A program made the position numbers and the translations under genes. From Phycisphaeraceae bacterium (GTDB lineage Bacteria > Planctomycetota > Phycisphaerae > Phycisphaerales > UBA1924), in NCBI GenBank assembly GCA_019636565.1, contig JAHBXG010000026.1, positions 1 to 56,067 of the forward strand: a stretch of DNA of 56,067 bases, in the 5' to 3' direction. Positions within the stretch are counted from its first letter, which is position 1. Each line of letters opens with the position of its first letter. Below are positions 1-8,485 of this stretch, one piece after another. The notes under the pieces were generated by a model, which saw only the letters and a program-made list of their open reading frames with translations, did not search any database and was not told the origin of the DNA.

Positions 1-23
1 TGTCTCTGTGCCTCTGTGGTGAA
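1..23 (+). repeat. Partial copy of the CTCTGTGCCTCTGTGG repeat arm
   Basis: Bases 4-23 are identical to part of the right arm of the inverted-repeat element at 39097-39260, and bases 1-23 match it with one mismatch. Orientation is that of the right arm, so a left arm would lie outside the window. It ends 19 nt before the pseudopilin start codon. Confidence 0.6.
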
Positions 24-42
24 CTGCCTTTGCGAGGTCCCC

Positions 43-771
43 ATGCGTAACCGCCGCGCCTTCACGCTGATCGAACTCCTCATCGTCATCGCCATCATCG
101 CGACGCTGATCGGCATTCTGCTCCCCGCTCTCGGCGCTGCGCGCGAATCCGCCCGCACCACCAAGTGCATGTCGAATCTCCGCAGCATCGGCACCTCGCT
201 CACCCTCTACGCCGACAACAACAAAGGCACCTTCCCCTATTGGTCCGGGTGGCATTACTGGGGCGTCGCCAACACACCCGAAGACGGCAAGAACGGCGAC
301 GACATCGGCCCCGGCTGGACCGAGCAGCTCGCACCCTTCGCCGGCAACAACGACGTCTACTCCGATCCCTCGCGCCCGAAAGACCTCGCCCCCTTCTGTT
401 ATTTCCTCCAGGCCCGCTACACCTCCGCGATCTACAACAAGGCGATGTACACCAGCCTCAACGAAACACAGGTGCAGTTCACCTCGCAATTTGTTTTCCT
501 TGGTGACAGCAACCAGATGAATCTCTACGCCAAGCCCTACGGCAACTCCGACCGCGCGCCCGACTGCGACCCCGACGACGCCAATCAGCCCGTCGTCTTC
601 TTCAATGGCCAGCGCCTCGCCCACGGAATCAAGCGCCCCGATTCGCAGAACGGCAAGACCAACCTTCTCTTCATGGACATCCACGCCGCCACCTTTGCCG
701 ACTATGAACCCGCCCGCATGACCTGGCGCGGCCGCGAATTCACCAACTGGCAAGACGCCCGCAAGGACTGA
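43..771 (+). CDS. Type II/IV pseudopilin-like protein (prepilin N-terminal methylation domain)
   Basis: 242 aa. The N-terminus carries a class III prepilin signal: basic MRNRRA, then FTLIELLIVIAIIATLIG, with cleavage expected between Ala6 and Phe7 and the conserved Glu five residues after cleavage. The hydrophobic helix continues into a KCMSNLRSIGTSLTLYADNN segment, typical of the large planctomycete family of pseudopilins that end in an H-X9-DG-like motif. Here the end reads HGIKRPDSQNGKTNLLFMDIH, so the usual DG is altered. ATG at 43 is chosen because GAGG lies 5 nt upstream and the prepilin signal starts there; an upstream in-frame GTG at 16 falls inside the repeat. The expected role is a minor pseudopilin of a secretion system or pilus; the substrate is unknown. 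Confidence 0.85.
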   Translation: MRNRRAFTLIELLIVIAIIATLIGILLPALGAARESARTTKCMSNLRSIGTSLTLYADNNKGTFPYWSGWHYWGVANTPEDGKNGDDIGPGWTEQLAPFAGNNDVYSDPSRPKDLAPFCYFLQARYTSAIYNKAMYTSLNETQVQFTSQFVFLGDSNQMNLYAKPYGNSDRAPDCDPDDANQPVVFFNGQRLAHGIKRPDSQNGKTNLLFMDIHAATFADYEPARMTWRGREFTNWQDARKD

Positions 772-941
772 CTCTCAACGGTTTTTCGGGCTCACTTTGA
801 TCGAGAATGACGGTCCCATTCGGCAATCGGCAACATCCCGCTTTGCTAGTGCGTGCCGTCGATGATTTCCAGCCGGCGATGGGGGATTCGACGCTCCCAC
901 GGCCCGCCACCTTCAAGCAAAAAGGCGAACGCCGCGCCATC

Positions 942-960
942 TTCCGACTCATCGTCGGAA
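942..960 (-). terminator. Possible 3' hairpin of the lipoprotein gene
   Basis: TTCCGAC / GTCGGAA form a perfect 7-bp stem with a 5-nt loop, 38 nt past the stop codon of the leftward lipoprotein gene. No T-run follows on either strand, so it is a weak candidate for a terminator or RNA-stabilising hairpin. The rest of 772-997 shows nothing else. Confidence 0.3.
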
Positions 961-997
961 TCAAGCGCGGCATTCACCACACGCATGTCCTCAACTC

Positions 998-2557
998 TTA
1001 CCGCACGCTTGCTGTCTCGGTAAAGCCCGGCAATTGTCGGGCCAGCTTCTCGTGCTTCTGAATCGTCGGCAGCAGCTCGTTCAGCAACTGACGAGTCTGC
1101 TCGTTGCGGACCTGCGGCTGCGCCTTTTCGATCGCCGCCGCAAGCTTCTGGTGACCCTTCACCATCTTCTCGCTGAACGCTTTATCGAAATCGGTGCCAC
1201 TCAAACTGCGCAGTTCCTCGGCCGGGTCCTTCCGGACAGTCGAGTCGTCCGCCATCTTCTCGCGATCCTTGTCCTTGGCCGGGTCCATGGCCTGGTCCTT
1301 CGCCGTGATCCGGTCGGCACGGATCATGTTCATGGTCTCGGTGTCGCTCAGCAACTGCGTGCCGGTCTGCGATGCAACCGCCAAGACCTTCGCGTCCGCC
1401 GCCGAGTGCTCAAGCACCAGCATGTTTCCGTATTCCTTGACTGCCGCCGATGAACCGTTCGAAGCGGCAAGCCGGCCCAGGCTGATCTCTTCCTGGTTCT
1501 TCATGTGAACCAGCGACAGGATCCGCGAATCGGCCGTCGCATTCGCCGCGACCAGCGCGGGTTGGCCCGCGCCGCGCAGATCGGCCGAACGCGTCGAGTA
1601 CGGCTGATTGCCGCTCGCAGTATTCTGCTGTCCGATCTGAGCGTTCGAATTCGTCGGGTTTGTTGCCGGATCGGCGATATCACGGGCCGCAGCTTGCTGA
1701 GAGCTTGTGGGCGACATCACGCTGCTGTCCCGGTTCGCGCCGTTGTTCTGGGCGGTGTTGTACTGCCCGCTGCTGTTCTGGTTGAACTGCGCATTCGAGT
1801 TCGACGGATTCGTCTGCGGATTGCTCATGTGGCGAGCAGCTGCCTGCTGCTCCGGCGTCGTCATGTTGGTGGTATCGAGGTTCCGATTCGCCCAGTTGCC
1901 ATCCTCCTGCCGAGGCGGCAACTGCTGATTGTTCGAATTCCAGTTCGGATCGGAATTCTGGTTTCGATTCGCCCAGTTCTGCTGTTCATTCTGCGTGCCG
2001 GATCGCTCCCCGCGCTGCCAGTTCTGCTGGCCTTGCTGCATGCTCGCGTCGTCCTGCCGGTTCTGCCAGTTCGTGCCCGTCGTAGAGCCCGCCGGTACGA
2101 CGGTTCCCTTCGCAATATTCTGGTTGTTCAACGTGCCTTCCGCGGGGCTCTGGTTGCGGCTGATCCCGGTGTTGTACCGGCTCGAACTGCTGTCGTGGCT
2201 GGGGTTCTGATTGTCGTAACGGCTGGGCCCGTCGCGCCAGTTGGGGTTGTTCGCCCTGTTGTTCGCGAGATCGAACTCTCGGTTGATCGACTTCACCGCC
2301 CCCACGCCATCGCCATACGGATCGGTCACAGATCGACTCGATGATTGCGCCGTTCGGCTGTCCGCCGAAGAAGAGCCTTGCGAGGAGTTGGTGTAGTAGC
2401 CGTCGCTCCGCATCGTGCCGTTGGAGCCGTCGTCCGTCCTCGCGTTGGTGTCCGCCCGGGAGGAACGCCAACTGTCAGATGAACTGCACGCCGCGAGCAG
2501 AGCCGCGGGGGTCAGAATGAACAAGGTCGTAGCGCTGCGCCGAAGATTGCTTTGCAT
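998..2557 (-). CDS. DUF4142 lipoprotein with long Asn/Gln/Ser-rich linker
   Basis: 519 aa. A lipoprotein signal peptide ends in the lipobox LLAAC, with Cys24 as the expected lipidated residue. Residues of about 25-340 are low-complexity and rich in Asn, Gln, Ser and Arg, including a twice-occurring block with NPTNSNAQ/NPSNSNAQ, so probably disordered. The last ~165 residues match the DUF4142 fold: four-helix, ferritin-like in predicted character, with the SLVHMKNQEEISLG and YGNMLVLEHS segments usual in the family. The function of DUF4142 proteins is not established; they are periplasmic or outer-membrane proteins. Start chosen at 2557 because AAAGG lies about 8 nt upstream and the signal peptide begins there; an in-frame ATG 13 codons earlier is less likely. 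Confidence 0.8.
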   Translation of the reverse strand: MQSNLRRSATTLFILTPAALLAACSSSDSWRSSRADTNARTDDGSNGTMRSDGYYTNSSQGSSSADSRTAQSSSRSVTDPYGDGVGAVKSINREFDLANNRANNPNWRDGPSRYDNQNPSHDSSSSRYNTGISRNQSPAEGTLNNQNIAKGTVVPAGSTTGTNWQNRQDDASMQQGQQNWQRGERSGTQNEQQNWANRNQNSDPNWNSNNQQLPPRQEDGNWANRNLDTTNMTTPEQQAAARHMSNPQTNPSNSNAQFNQNSSGQYNTAQNNGANRDSSVMSPTSSQQAAARDIADPATNPTNSNAQIGQQNTASGNQPYSTRSADLRGAGQPALVAANATADSRILSLVHMKNQEEISLGRLAASNGSSAAVKEYGNMLVLEHSAADAKVLAVASQTGTQLLSDTETMNMIRADRITAKDQAMDPAKDKDREKMADDSTVRKDPAEELRSLSGTDFDKAFSEKMVKGHQKLAAAIEKAQPQVRNEQTRQLLNELLPTIQKHEKLARQLPGFTETASVR

Positions 2558-2702
2558 GATTTGCCTTTCGAGTGAGGGGCACGGTTTCTGTTGCAATGAA
2601 TATCACCCCGGCACGTGAGGCCACCATGAAGCGAGACGAAGTCCCTGTTCAAGCCTAAAGCGGAATCGGTCACATGACGCCCGCTCCCCGCAACGCAGGC
2701 TC

Positions 2703-2733
2703 TTGCGGGGCACGATGCGGCGTCAACTAAGAT
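2703..2733 (+). promoter_or_regulatory. Candidate promoter, possibly giving a leaderless mRNA
   Basis: TTGCGG (2703-2708) and TAAGAT (2728-2733) are spaced by 19 nt. Transcription would begin at or just before the ATG at 2740, and no Shine-Dalgarno sequence precedes that ATG. Weak evidence from motif matching by eye. Confidence 0.25.
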
Positions 2734-2739
2734 TGACGC

Positions 2740-3639
2740 ATGCTCGATGTTGTCATCATCGGTGGCGGACCCGCCGGCCTCTCCGCCGCCCTCATTCTCG
2801 CCCGATGCCGCCGCAACATCGTTCTCATCGATCACGCCAAAGGCCGCAACCGCTTCGCCACCGAAATGCACGGCTACCTCTCGCGTGATTGCATCGCGCC
2901 AATCGAGTTTCGCAAGGAAGCCCGCCGCGATCTCTCCCGCTACGAAGTCCGCTGCCTCGACGACGAAGTCGTTCAAGCTGGCGTTGAGCCCGACTCAACA
3001 TTTACCATCGTCACGAAGGCCGGCCAGAAACTCCATTCCCGCAAGGTCCTCCTCGCCACCGGCGTGCGCGACCTTCTCCCCGACCTCGACGGCTTCATGG
3101 CGTGCTACGGAAAGTCCGCCCACCATTGCCCCTATTGCGACGGCTACGAACACCGCGAGCAGCGCATCGCCGCGTACGGCAAAGGCAACCACGCCATCGG
3201 CATCGCGCTCACGCTCCGCACCTGGTCCGACAGCGTCACCGCTTGCCTCGATGGCCAGGCCGCCGACAACAAGCATCTCGCGCTCGCGCGCAGAAACAAC
3301 ATTGCCATCCGCACCGAGGTCGTATCCCGCCTCGAACACGATTCCGGCTCACTCCGAGCCGTTCACTTCGCGCAGGGCACGCCTCTCGCGGCAGACGCTC
3401 TCTTTTTCAACACCGGCCAGGTCCAGCGATCCGAACTGCCCCGACTTTTCGGGTGTGCATTCGACGACGATGGCGGCGTCAAAACCTCGGACCGACAATG
3501 CACCACCGTACCCGGCGTCTTCCTCGCCGGCGATGCAGACAAAGAAGTGCAATTCGTCATCGTCGCCGCCGCGCAGGGCGCCACCGCCGCCGTTGGCATC
3601 AACCACGAACTTCAAAACGAAGACCGCGGCACGGCATAA
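2740..3639 (+). CDS. NAD(P)/FAD-dependent oxidoreductase, thioredoxin-reductase-like
   Basis: 299 aa. The FAD-binding dinucleotide motif GGGPAGLSAA sits at the N-terminus (VVIIGGGPAG), a redox-active CPYC pair (Cys130 and Cys133, context HCPYCDGYE) in the centre, and the C-terminal FAD motif reads GVFLAGDAD. Length and order match the low-molecular-weight thioredoxin reductase family. The CPYCDGYE form differs from the CATCDG of classical thioredoxin reductases and is usual in a sister group of flavin disulfide reductases whose partner is often unknown. Likely a cytoplasmic NAD(P)H-dependent disulfide reductase. It stands alone, convergent with the downstream glycosyltransferase. No Shine-Dalgarno is visible before the ATG. 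Confidence 0.85.
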   Translation: MLDVVIIGGGPAGLSAALILARCRRNIVLIDHAKGRNRFATEMHGYLSRDCIAPIEFRKEARRDLSRYEVRCLDDEVVQAGVEPDSTFTIVTKAGQKLHSRKVLLATGVRDLLPDLDGFMACYGKSAHHCPYCDGYEHREQRIAAYGKGNHAIGIALTLRTWSDSVTACLDGQAADNKHLALARRNNIAIRTEVVSRLEHDSGSLRAVHFAQGTPLAADALFFNTGQVQRSELPRLFGCAFDDDGGVKTSDRQCTTVPGVFLAGDADKEVQFVIVAAAQGATAAVGINHELQNEDRGTA

Positions 3640-3736
3640 GCCAAAACATTGCCGTCTTCACGCGACAAGGCTCTGCCGGATCGTCGGGAATCGATGCTGA
3701 TGCGCCGGCGTCCCGGGTGAATCTGGGGCGCCTTGA

Positions 3737-4945
3737 TTACGCGACAAGGCCGTCGAGCACGCTCGCCATCTTCCCCACCGTCTCCGCCCACCGAAACTGC
3801 CTGAACCTCTCAAACCCCTTCGCACGCATCTCCGCCGCCAACTTGTCATCCGTCAGTACCCGCCGCAGCGCATCCTTCAACTGCTCCAGATCATCCATCG
3901 GCACAAACGCCGCGGCATCGCCCAGCACCTCCGGCATCGCGCAGCACTCGCTGCTCACCACCGGCGTGCCGAAACTCATCGCTTCCAACGGCGGTATCCC
4001 GAAACTCTCGCACACGCTCATGAACGCGAAGCACCGCGCGTTCATGAACGCCGCGGCCAATTCATCCCCGCTCAGCCGGCCCACCATCTCGATCACAGGT
4101 TTCTCGTTCTCCCCGTCGCTTCCGCGAATCGCGCGCCCCATCTGGTTGATGCGCTCGGCGTACGGGGCATCGAAGATGCGACCCACGATCCGGTACGTGA
4201 TGCTTTCAAAGCCCTTCTCCCGGCGCAGTTGGCACACCGCATCTGCAATCAGGTGCTGGCGCTTGTGAGGCGTGATGTCGCTGACGGTCAGCACCTGCAT
4301 TGGGCGCGAGGCGAGTGCGGGCATCTGTGCATCGTCGCGGGCGCACCAGTCTTCCGGGACGGCGTTGTAGAAAACTTCTGCGTGCTTCGGAGTGACATGC
4401 TCCCAGTCGCAGATGAGGTCGCGAAGGTACTGACTGGTAAAGCCCATGCAATCGGCGTTCCTCAGCGCGCCGCGGATCGCCCGCCTCCGCAGCATCGCGC
4501 CAAACTTTGCCTTCACGCCACGCACGCCCCGCCAGTGAGGCCCCTTCCACATCCGCGGCAGATAGGGCACCGGGTCTTGCGCGTGCGAAATCGTCGGCAA
4601 GTGCAAGCGTGGAATCTTCTGGCCATTGAGTTGCAGCACCGCCGTCGCGCCCCGCTCGCGCGCCCATCGCGCCAACGCGAAGTTCTCATAAAGCACGCGC
4701 GGACCGACCTTGGCCGTTCGGGCCGGAGCCCACAAAAACTCCACATTGGCCCCGAAGCGCTCCCGCCCCATCGTCTCGTGGAACGCGCTCCCATCGGTCA
4801 TGACAACGGTGAACTTCCATCCCGGCCGGGCCGACGCCAGCCCCCGGACCAGTTCGCGGCAGACCGTAAAGCCGCCTCCGCTGCTCACCGAGAGAGCATT
4901 CACGAGTACGTGCGGTTGTCGGGGGGTGGGGGGCCGTTGAGTCAT
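3737..4945 (-). CDS. Glycosyltransferase family 4 (GT-B fold)
   Basis: 402 aa. The C-terminal nucleotide-sugar binding half has the family motif E-x7-E in ESFGIPPLEAMSFGTPVVSS, followed by EVLGDAAAFVPMDD, and the N-terminal half begins with a Gly-rich acceptor loop (SVSSGGGFTVCREL). This pattern fits retaining GT4 enzymes that add a sugar to a growing polysaccharide or lipid carrier at the inner face of the cytoplasmic membrane. Donor and acceptor cannot be read from sequence. It is divergent from the GH56-like gene at 5224, and several other GT4 genes lie within the window. Confidence 0.9.
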   Translation of the reverse strand: MTQRPPTPRQPHVLVNALSVSSGGGFTVCRELVRGLASARPGWKFTVVMTDGSAFHETMGRERFGANVEFLWAPARTAKVGPRVLYENFALARWARERGATAVLQLNGQKIPRLHLPTISHAQDPVPYLPRMWKGPHWRGVRGVKAKFGAMLRRRAIRGALRNADCMGFTSQYLRDLICDWEHVTPKHAEVFYNAVPEDWCARDDAQMPALASRPMQVLTVSDITPHKRQHLIADAVCQLRREKGFESITYRIVGRIFDAPYAERINQMGRAIRGSDGENEKPVIEMVGRLSGDELAAAFMNARCFAFMSVCESFGIPPLEAMSFGTPVVSSECCAMPEVLGDAAAFVPMDDLEQLKDALRRVLTDDKLAAEMRAKGFERFRQFRWAETVGKMASVLDGLVA

Positions 4946-5095
4946 GAGTTTGTGGATCGACCGGCGTCAGGCAGCCGGGAGCATTCCCGACTTTCAGCAA
5001 CATCCGGATTGTGGCCCTCGTTCTCGTCCGAAGGATTCGGGGTTCTTGCGGACCCTTATTTCGTCCCTTTTTGCACTTTTCACTATCACTGCGGG

Positions 5096-5117
5096 GCGTA
5101 TTTTCGTACGCTTTTTT
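5096..5117 (+). terminator. Small hairpin plus T6 in the leader of the GH56-like gene
   Basis: GCGTA (5096-5100), a 6-nt loop, TACGC (5107-5111), then TTTTTT. It lies 107 nt before the ATG at 5224, and the gene to the left is transcribed away, so if real it is an attenuator or leader terminator. Only five base pairs, so weak. Confidence 0.3.
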
Positions 5118-5223
5118 CTCGGGCCTTGTACGTGGTGCGGCCCGGCACACAGGACCCCCAAATTTGTTCACCTGCAGCGGAGGTTTGCCGCGGCGGGCGC
5201 TGACAGCGGAGGAGACTCGGAAC

Positions 5224-6351
5224 ATGAAGAGTTTTTCAGAGCGGGCGCGAGCCCTATTCGCCATCGCCTTGGTCGCAGTGGGGGCGCCTAGCGCCGTCGC
5301 GGGTCCGGGCGCGGGATACGACGTTCGACTGTCGATTCAAAGCCGCAACTCCGGTCAGATCAAGACTCGCGGCGTGAACATGCTCAACGACATCATCGGT
5401 GGAGCGTTGGGTTTGAATCCCGCCGCCGGACCGCACCTGATCGCCGGAGATCCGACCTTCTACCCCCAGCATCAGGCGAAAATGGTCGCCGACCTCAACA
5501 TCGTCGTGCCGGATGCGAACTTCTCCGGCATTATTCAGTTGGATTACGAGCACTGGTGGCCCTGCTGGGAATGGAGCCCAAACGTTCAGGTCGCGTGGAC
5601 CAACTACATCAAGACCTCCCGAACCGATCTTCTGAACGGCCATCCAACCGGTGAATGGGACGCGATCATCCAGGCCGAGTACAAGAAAACTGTCCGCACT
5701 TACTACGAGAACACCATCGGCTATGTCCGCGCCGCGCGGCCCAAGGCGAGAGTCACGTTCTACGGGCTGCCACTCCGTTCCTACTGGATCTTCAACGGCT
5801 ACTCCGATTACGGCGTCGACCTCAACAAGTACCGGCAGATTCACGAGCAGGAAATGAGCTGGTACTTCTCGCTCGTGGACGTGATCTGCCCGTCGATCTA
5901 CCCGGTGTACAAGGTGGGGTCGCCCCCCTCGGGCAATATCCAGGACCCCGCTGGGAACGAAGCCTACATCCTCGGCATGGTGAGCGAATCGGTGCGCTAC
6001 TCGCTCGGCAAGCCGGTGTACCCCTTCTTCATGCTGAGGTACCACCCCTCGTCGGGCTATGGCAACGAGTTTGTCAACCCGATCAACCTTCGCCAGGGTC
6101 TCGAGATTCCCAGGCAGGCCGGCGCCGCCGGCGTTGTGATCTGGGATTTCTTCTACACCGAAGCCGAATTGAACGCCTGGCAGAGTTTCTACGATGCCAG
6201 CGCACGCGACACCGTTTATAACGTTACCTACCCCGGTTTCCCCACCGACCTTCCCGTCGCCGCGACCATCTCCACCAACGTTTCGCCCCCGCCGCCTCAA
6301 GTCGCCGACGAAACCGCCGCGATTCCGGCCAAGATGAAAGTTCAGAAGTAG
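5224..6351 (+). CDS. Secreted hyaluronidase-like (GH56-like) glycoside hydrolase, copy 1
   Basis: 375 aa with a signal peptide (MKSFSERARALFAIALVAVG...AVAG). The segment GIIQLDYEHWWPCW matches the GH56 active-site strand of animal and bee-venom hyaluronidases (GxxVIDWEEWRPxW), so Asp107 and Glu109 would be the catalytic Asp-x-Glu pair. Further family landmarks follow in order: ARPKARVTFYGLP, CPSIY (Tyr226), PVYPFFMLRYH, and AGAAGVVIWDFF (Trp307), equivalent to the Tyr and Trp lining the hyaluronidase subsite. It is followed by a close paralogue. The start is the ATG after GGAGGAGAC; a longer frame from 5011 lacks a signal peptide. Substrate is not known; hyaluronan, chondroitin or another uronic-acid/amino-sugar polymer are candidates. 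Family assignment is from recalled motifs, not a search. Confidence 0.7.
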   Translation: MKSFSERARALFAIALVAVGAPSAVAGPGAGYDVRLSIQSRNSGQIKTRGVNMLNDIIGGALGLNPAAGPHLIAGDPTFYPQHQAKMVADLNIVVPDANFSGIIQLDYEHWWPCWEWSPNVQVAWTNYIKTSRTDLLNGHPTGEWDAIIQAEYKKTVRTYYENTIGYVRAARPKARVTFYGLPLRSYWIFNGYSDYGVDLNKYRQIHEQEMSWYFSLVDVICPSIYPVYKVGSPPSGNIQDPAGNEAYILGMVSESVRYSLGKPVYPFFMLRYHPSSGYGNEFVNPINLRQGLEIPRQAGAAGVVIWDFFYTEAELNAWQSFYDASARDTVYNVTYPGFPTDLPVAATISTNVSPPPPQVADETAAIPAKMKVQK

Positions 6352-6375
6352 ACCCCGCCCACGAACGTCCTTTCC

Positions 6376-6402
6376 AAACCCGCGAGCAGGCGCGGGTTTT
6401 TT
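6376..6402 (+). terminator. Rho-independent terminator after GH56-like copy 1
   Basis: A 9-bp perfect stem AAACCCGCG / CGCGGGTTT with a 6-nt loop, continuing into a T-run at 6397-6402, 24 nt past the stop codon. The remaining DNA up to 6647 holds no gene that I can support. Confidence 0.85.
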
Positions 6403-6647
6403 GTGAGCGCTTCTGCGCCGAACGAACCGCAGGCAGGCGGCGTTCGCACGATTCCTTTCCGTTCTGAGCCAGTCTTCGCTTCTCGGGCGACCACCTGTCC
6501 GGACAACTCCGATTGTTCCGCCCCCATTCGCGCTCTTGGGCTTTTCGGACGCTCCGTCTCCATACCCGCTCGCGTTTTACGCCGATGCATCGAAAGCCGC
6601 CGCCCCCGGGCCGTGGGGGGTGGGATGGCACGAGGAGAGCGCCCGCG

Positions 6648-8402
6648 ATGTCTCACCCGATCTTTCGCCGTGCACTCATGTGCGCCGCCGCTCTGGCTTT
6701 CTGCGTCGCGCCATTCGTCCGCGCCCAACTCGGCACGGCCTACGAAGGCCACCTCGGCATCCAGAGTCGCAACGCAGGCAATCTGAATCTGCGCGGCCTC
6801 ACCATGAACAACGATGTTCTGGGCTATCAGTTCGGCCTCCACCCCGCCGCAGGGCCGCACCTGATCGCTTCCGACCCTTCGTTCTATTCGCAGCACGCCA
6901 GCAAGTTCACCAGCGATATCAATATCGTCATCCCCGACAAGAACTTCGCCGGAATCATTTTCCTCGACTACGAAAACTGGTGGCCCAATTGGGAGTGGAC
7001 CAACGCCGGAGTCAAGAGCAAGTGGACCGACTACATCAAGACCCAGCGAACCGATCTTCTCGCCGGGCATCTCACTTCGGAATGGGATGCCATTATCAAG
7101 AACGCATACCTCGCCGAGGTTCGCAAGTTCTACGAATTCTCCATCGCGCTCTGCCGCCAAGTGCGCCCCAAGGCACGCGTTACGGTGTACGGCATCCCGT
7201 TGGGTTCCTATTGGATATTCAACGGCCAAAAGGACTTCGGCGTTGATCTCGCCCGCTACAAAGAGATCCACGAGGTCGATCTCGCCTGGTACTTTGATCT
7301 TGTGGACGTTGTGTGTCCCACCATCTACCAGGCGTACTCCGTTCAGACCCCCCCAGGACCAAATCAGCTCGGTCCCGAAGGCCCTTCCGCTCACGTGCTT
7401 GGTGTCGTCGGCGAAGGAGTGATCGCCGGTCGCGGCAAACCCGTACTCCCGTTCGTGTATTTGCCCTATCACCCATCCTCTGCGTTCGCCGGTCAATTCA
7501 TGACGAGCGAAAGCCTCGATATCTGCATCCGCCTCCCGCGCCAGGCCGGCGCCGCGGGCTTCGTGCTGTGGGACTTCTTCTACACCGACGCGGAACTAAA
7601 CGCCTGGCAAAACTACTACGACAACACCGCCCGAAACATCATCGCCGCCTCGCTCTCCAACGGCAACAACGGAGGGCCAGGCGGCACCGGCGGTACCGAC
7701 CCCGGAACCAACCCCGGCACAGGCCCCGGCACCGATCCGGGCACCGACCCAGGCTCGGGCCCAGGCACCGATCCCGGAACCGACCCAGGAACCAATCCGG
7801 GAACCGATCCCGGAACCAACCCCATCGTCGGCGGCGGAGGCTCTCCCGGAACAGATCCCGGCACCGATCCCTTCGGCGGCGGCAGCGACCCAACCATCCA
7901 CGAGAACTCCGGAACATTCACCGGCTCATCCGGTGCCGAGCAAACCTCCCACTCCGTCGCCTCATCAAGCAGTAGCGCCAGTAGCGGAAGCGGCGGGAGC
8001 AGTGGTGGAAGTGGAGGCGGTGGAAGTGGCGCAGGTGACGCGGGCGGAGGGGGTGGGGGTGGTAGTGGTGGGGGTGGATCGGGTCTTGGGGGTGATCTTG
8101 GCCTGGGTGGTGGCGGCGGCGGGGCTGTGGGGACTTCGGGTGGGTCGCTCGGGGTCTCGTTTGTCGGCTCTGGGGTCGGCGCGACGGCGCCTGCGGCGAC
8201 CGATGGCGCGGCGCTGGCCGGGTTTGACCCGCAGTTTGTTCGAACGTTCCGGAGCGGGATACGCAGCAAGGTTCTGCCCTTCTCGCACAAGGAAATCGCG
8301 CTGGCGCTCGCCCGCGCTCAGCAGCGCCAAAAGGACGGGGTGATCAAGAACCCGAAGGTCAAGCTGCCGGAAACCGCGGTTGCTGAAGTTCCGACCGAGT
8401 AG
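6648..8402 (+). CDS. Secreted hyaluronidase-like (GH56-like) protein, copy 2, with Gly-rich tail
   Basis: 584 aa. Signal peptide MSHPIFRRALMCAAALAFCVAPFVRAQ, then a domain closely related to the preceding gene: GIIFLDYENWWPNW with Asp107 and Glu109 at exactly the same residue numbers as copy 1, then RPKARVTVYGIP, VVCPTIY and AGAAGFVLWDFF. From about residue 342 a low-complexity tail begins: repeats of GTDPG/GTNPG coded by near-identical GC-rich units (about 7690-7880), then a Ser/Gly run to about residue 510. A final ~75-residue segment is charged and mixed in composition. The tail looks like a flexible stalk or surface linker; copy 1 lacks it. Start chosen at the ATG behind GAGGAGAG (6632-6640). 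Confidence 0.7.
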   Translation: MSHPIFRRALMCAAALAFCVAPFVRAQLGTAYEGHLGIQSRNAGNLNLRGLTMNNDVLGYQFGLHPAAGPHLIASDPSFYSQHASKFTSDINIVIPDKNFAGIIFLDYENWWPNWEWTNAGVKSKWTDYIKTQRTDLLAGHLTSEWDAIIKNAYLAEVRKFYEFSIALCRQVRPKARVTVYGIPLGSYWIFNGQKDFGVDLARYKEIHEVDLAWYFDLVDVVCPTIYQAYSVQTPPGPNQLGPEGPSAHVLGVVGEGVIAGRGKPVLPFVYLPYHPSSAFAGQFMTSESLDICIRLPRQAGAAGFVLWDFFYTDAELNAWQNYYDNTARNIIAASLSNGNNGGPGGTGGTDPGTNPGTGPGTDPGTDPGSGPGTDPGTDPGTNPGTDPGTNPIVGGGGSPGTDPGTDPFGGGSDPTIHENSGTFTGSSGAEQTSHSVASSSSSASSGSGGSSGGSGGGGSGAGDAGGGGGGGSGGGGSGLGGDLGLGGGGGGAVGTSGGSLGVSFVGSGVGATAPAATDGAALAGFDPQFVRTFRSGIRSKVLPFSHKEIALALARAQQRQKDGVIKNPKVKLPETAVAEVPTE

Positions 8403-8427
8403 GAAGCGCCGGTGGTGTGTACTCTCG

Positions 8428-8455
8428 AAGCCCGGGCGAAAGCTCGGGCTTTTTC
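8428..8455 (+). terminator. Rho-independent terminator after GH56-like copy 2
   Basis: AAGCCCGGGC and GCTCGGGCTT pair over 10 bp (one G-T) around a GAAA tetraloop, running into a T-rich stretch (8450-8454). It sits 25 nt past the stop codon and 30 nt before the next start codon. Confidence 0.9.
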
Positions 8456-8485
8456 TTGCCCGCGATTGCCGATACTGAGATACCG

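Noticed and set aside
1505..2344. Rightward 279-codon frame opposite the DUF4142 lipoprotein
   Set aside because: Shadow of the Asn/Gln-rich linker (Arg/Val/Leu-rich on the other strand).
7690..7880. Repeats that could be taken for a CRISPR array or satellite
   Set aside because: They are in frame and encode GTDPG/GTNPG units of the GH56-like protein's tail; no unique spacers.
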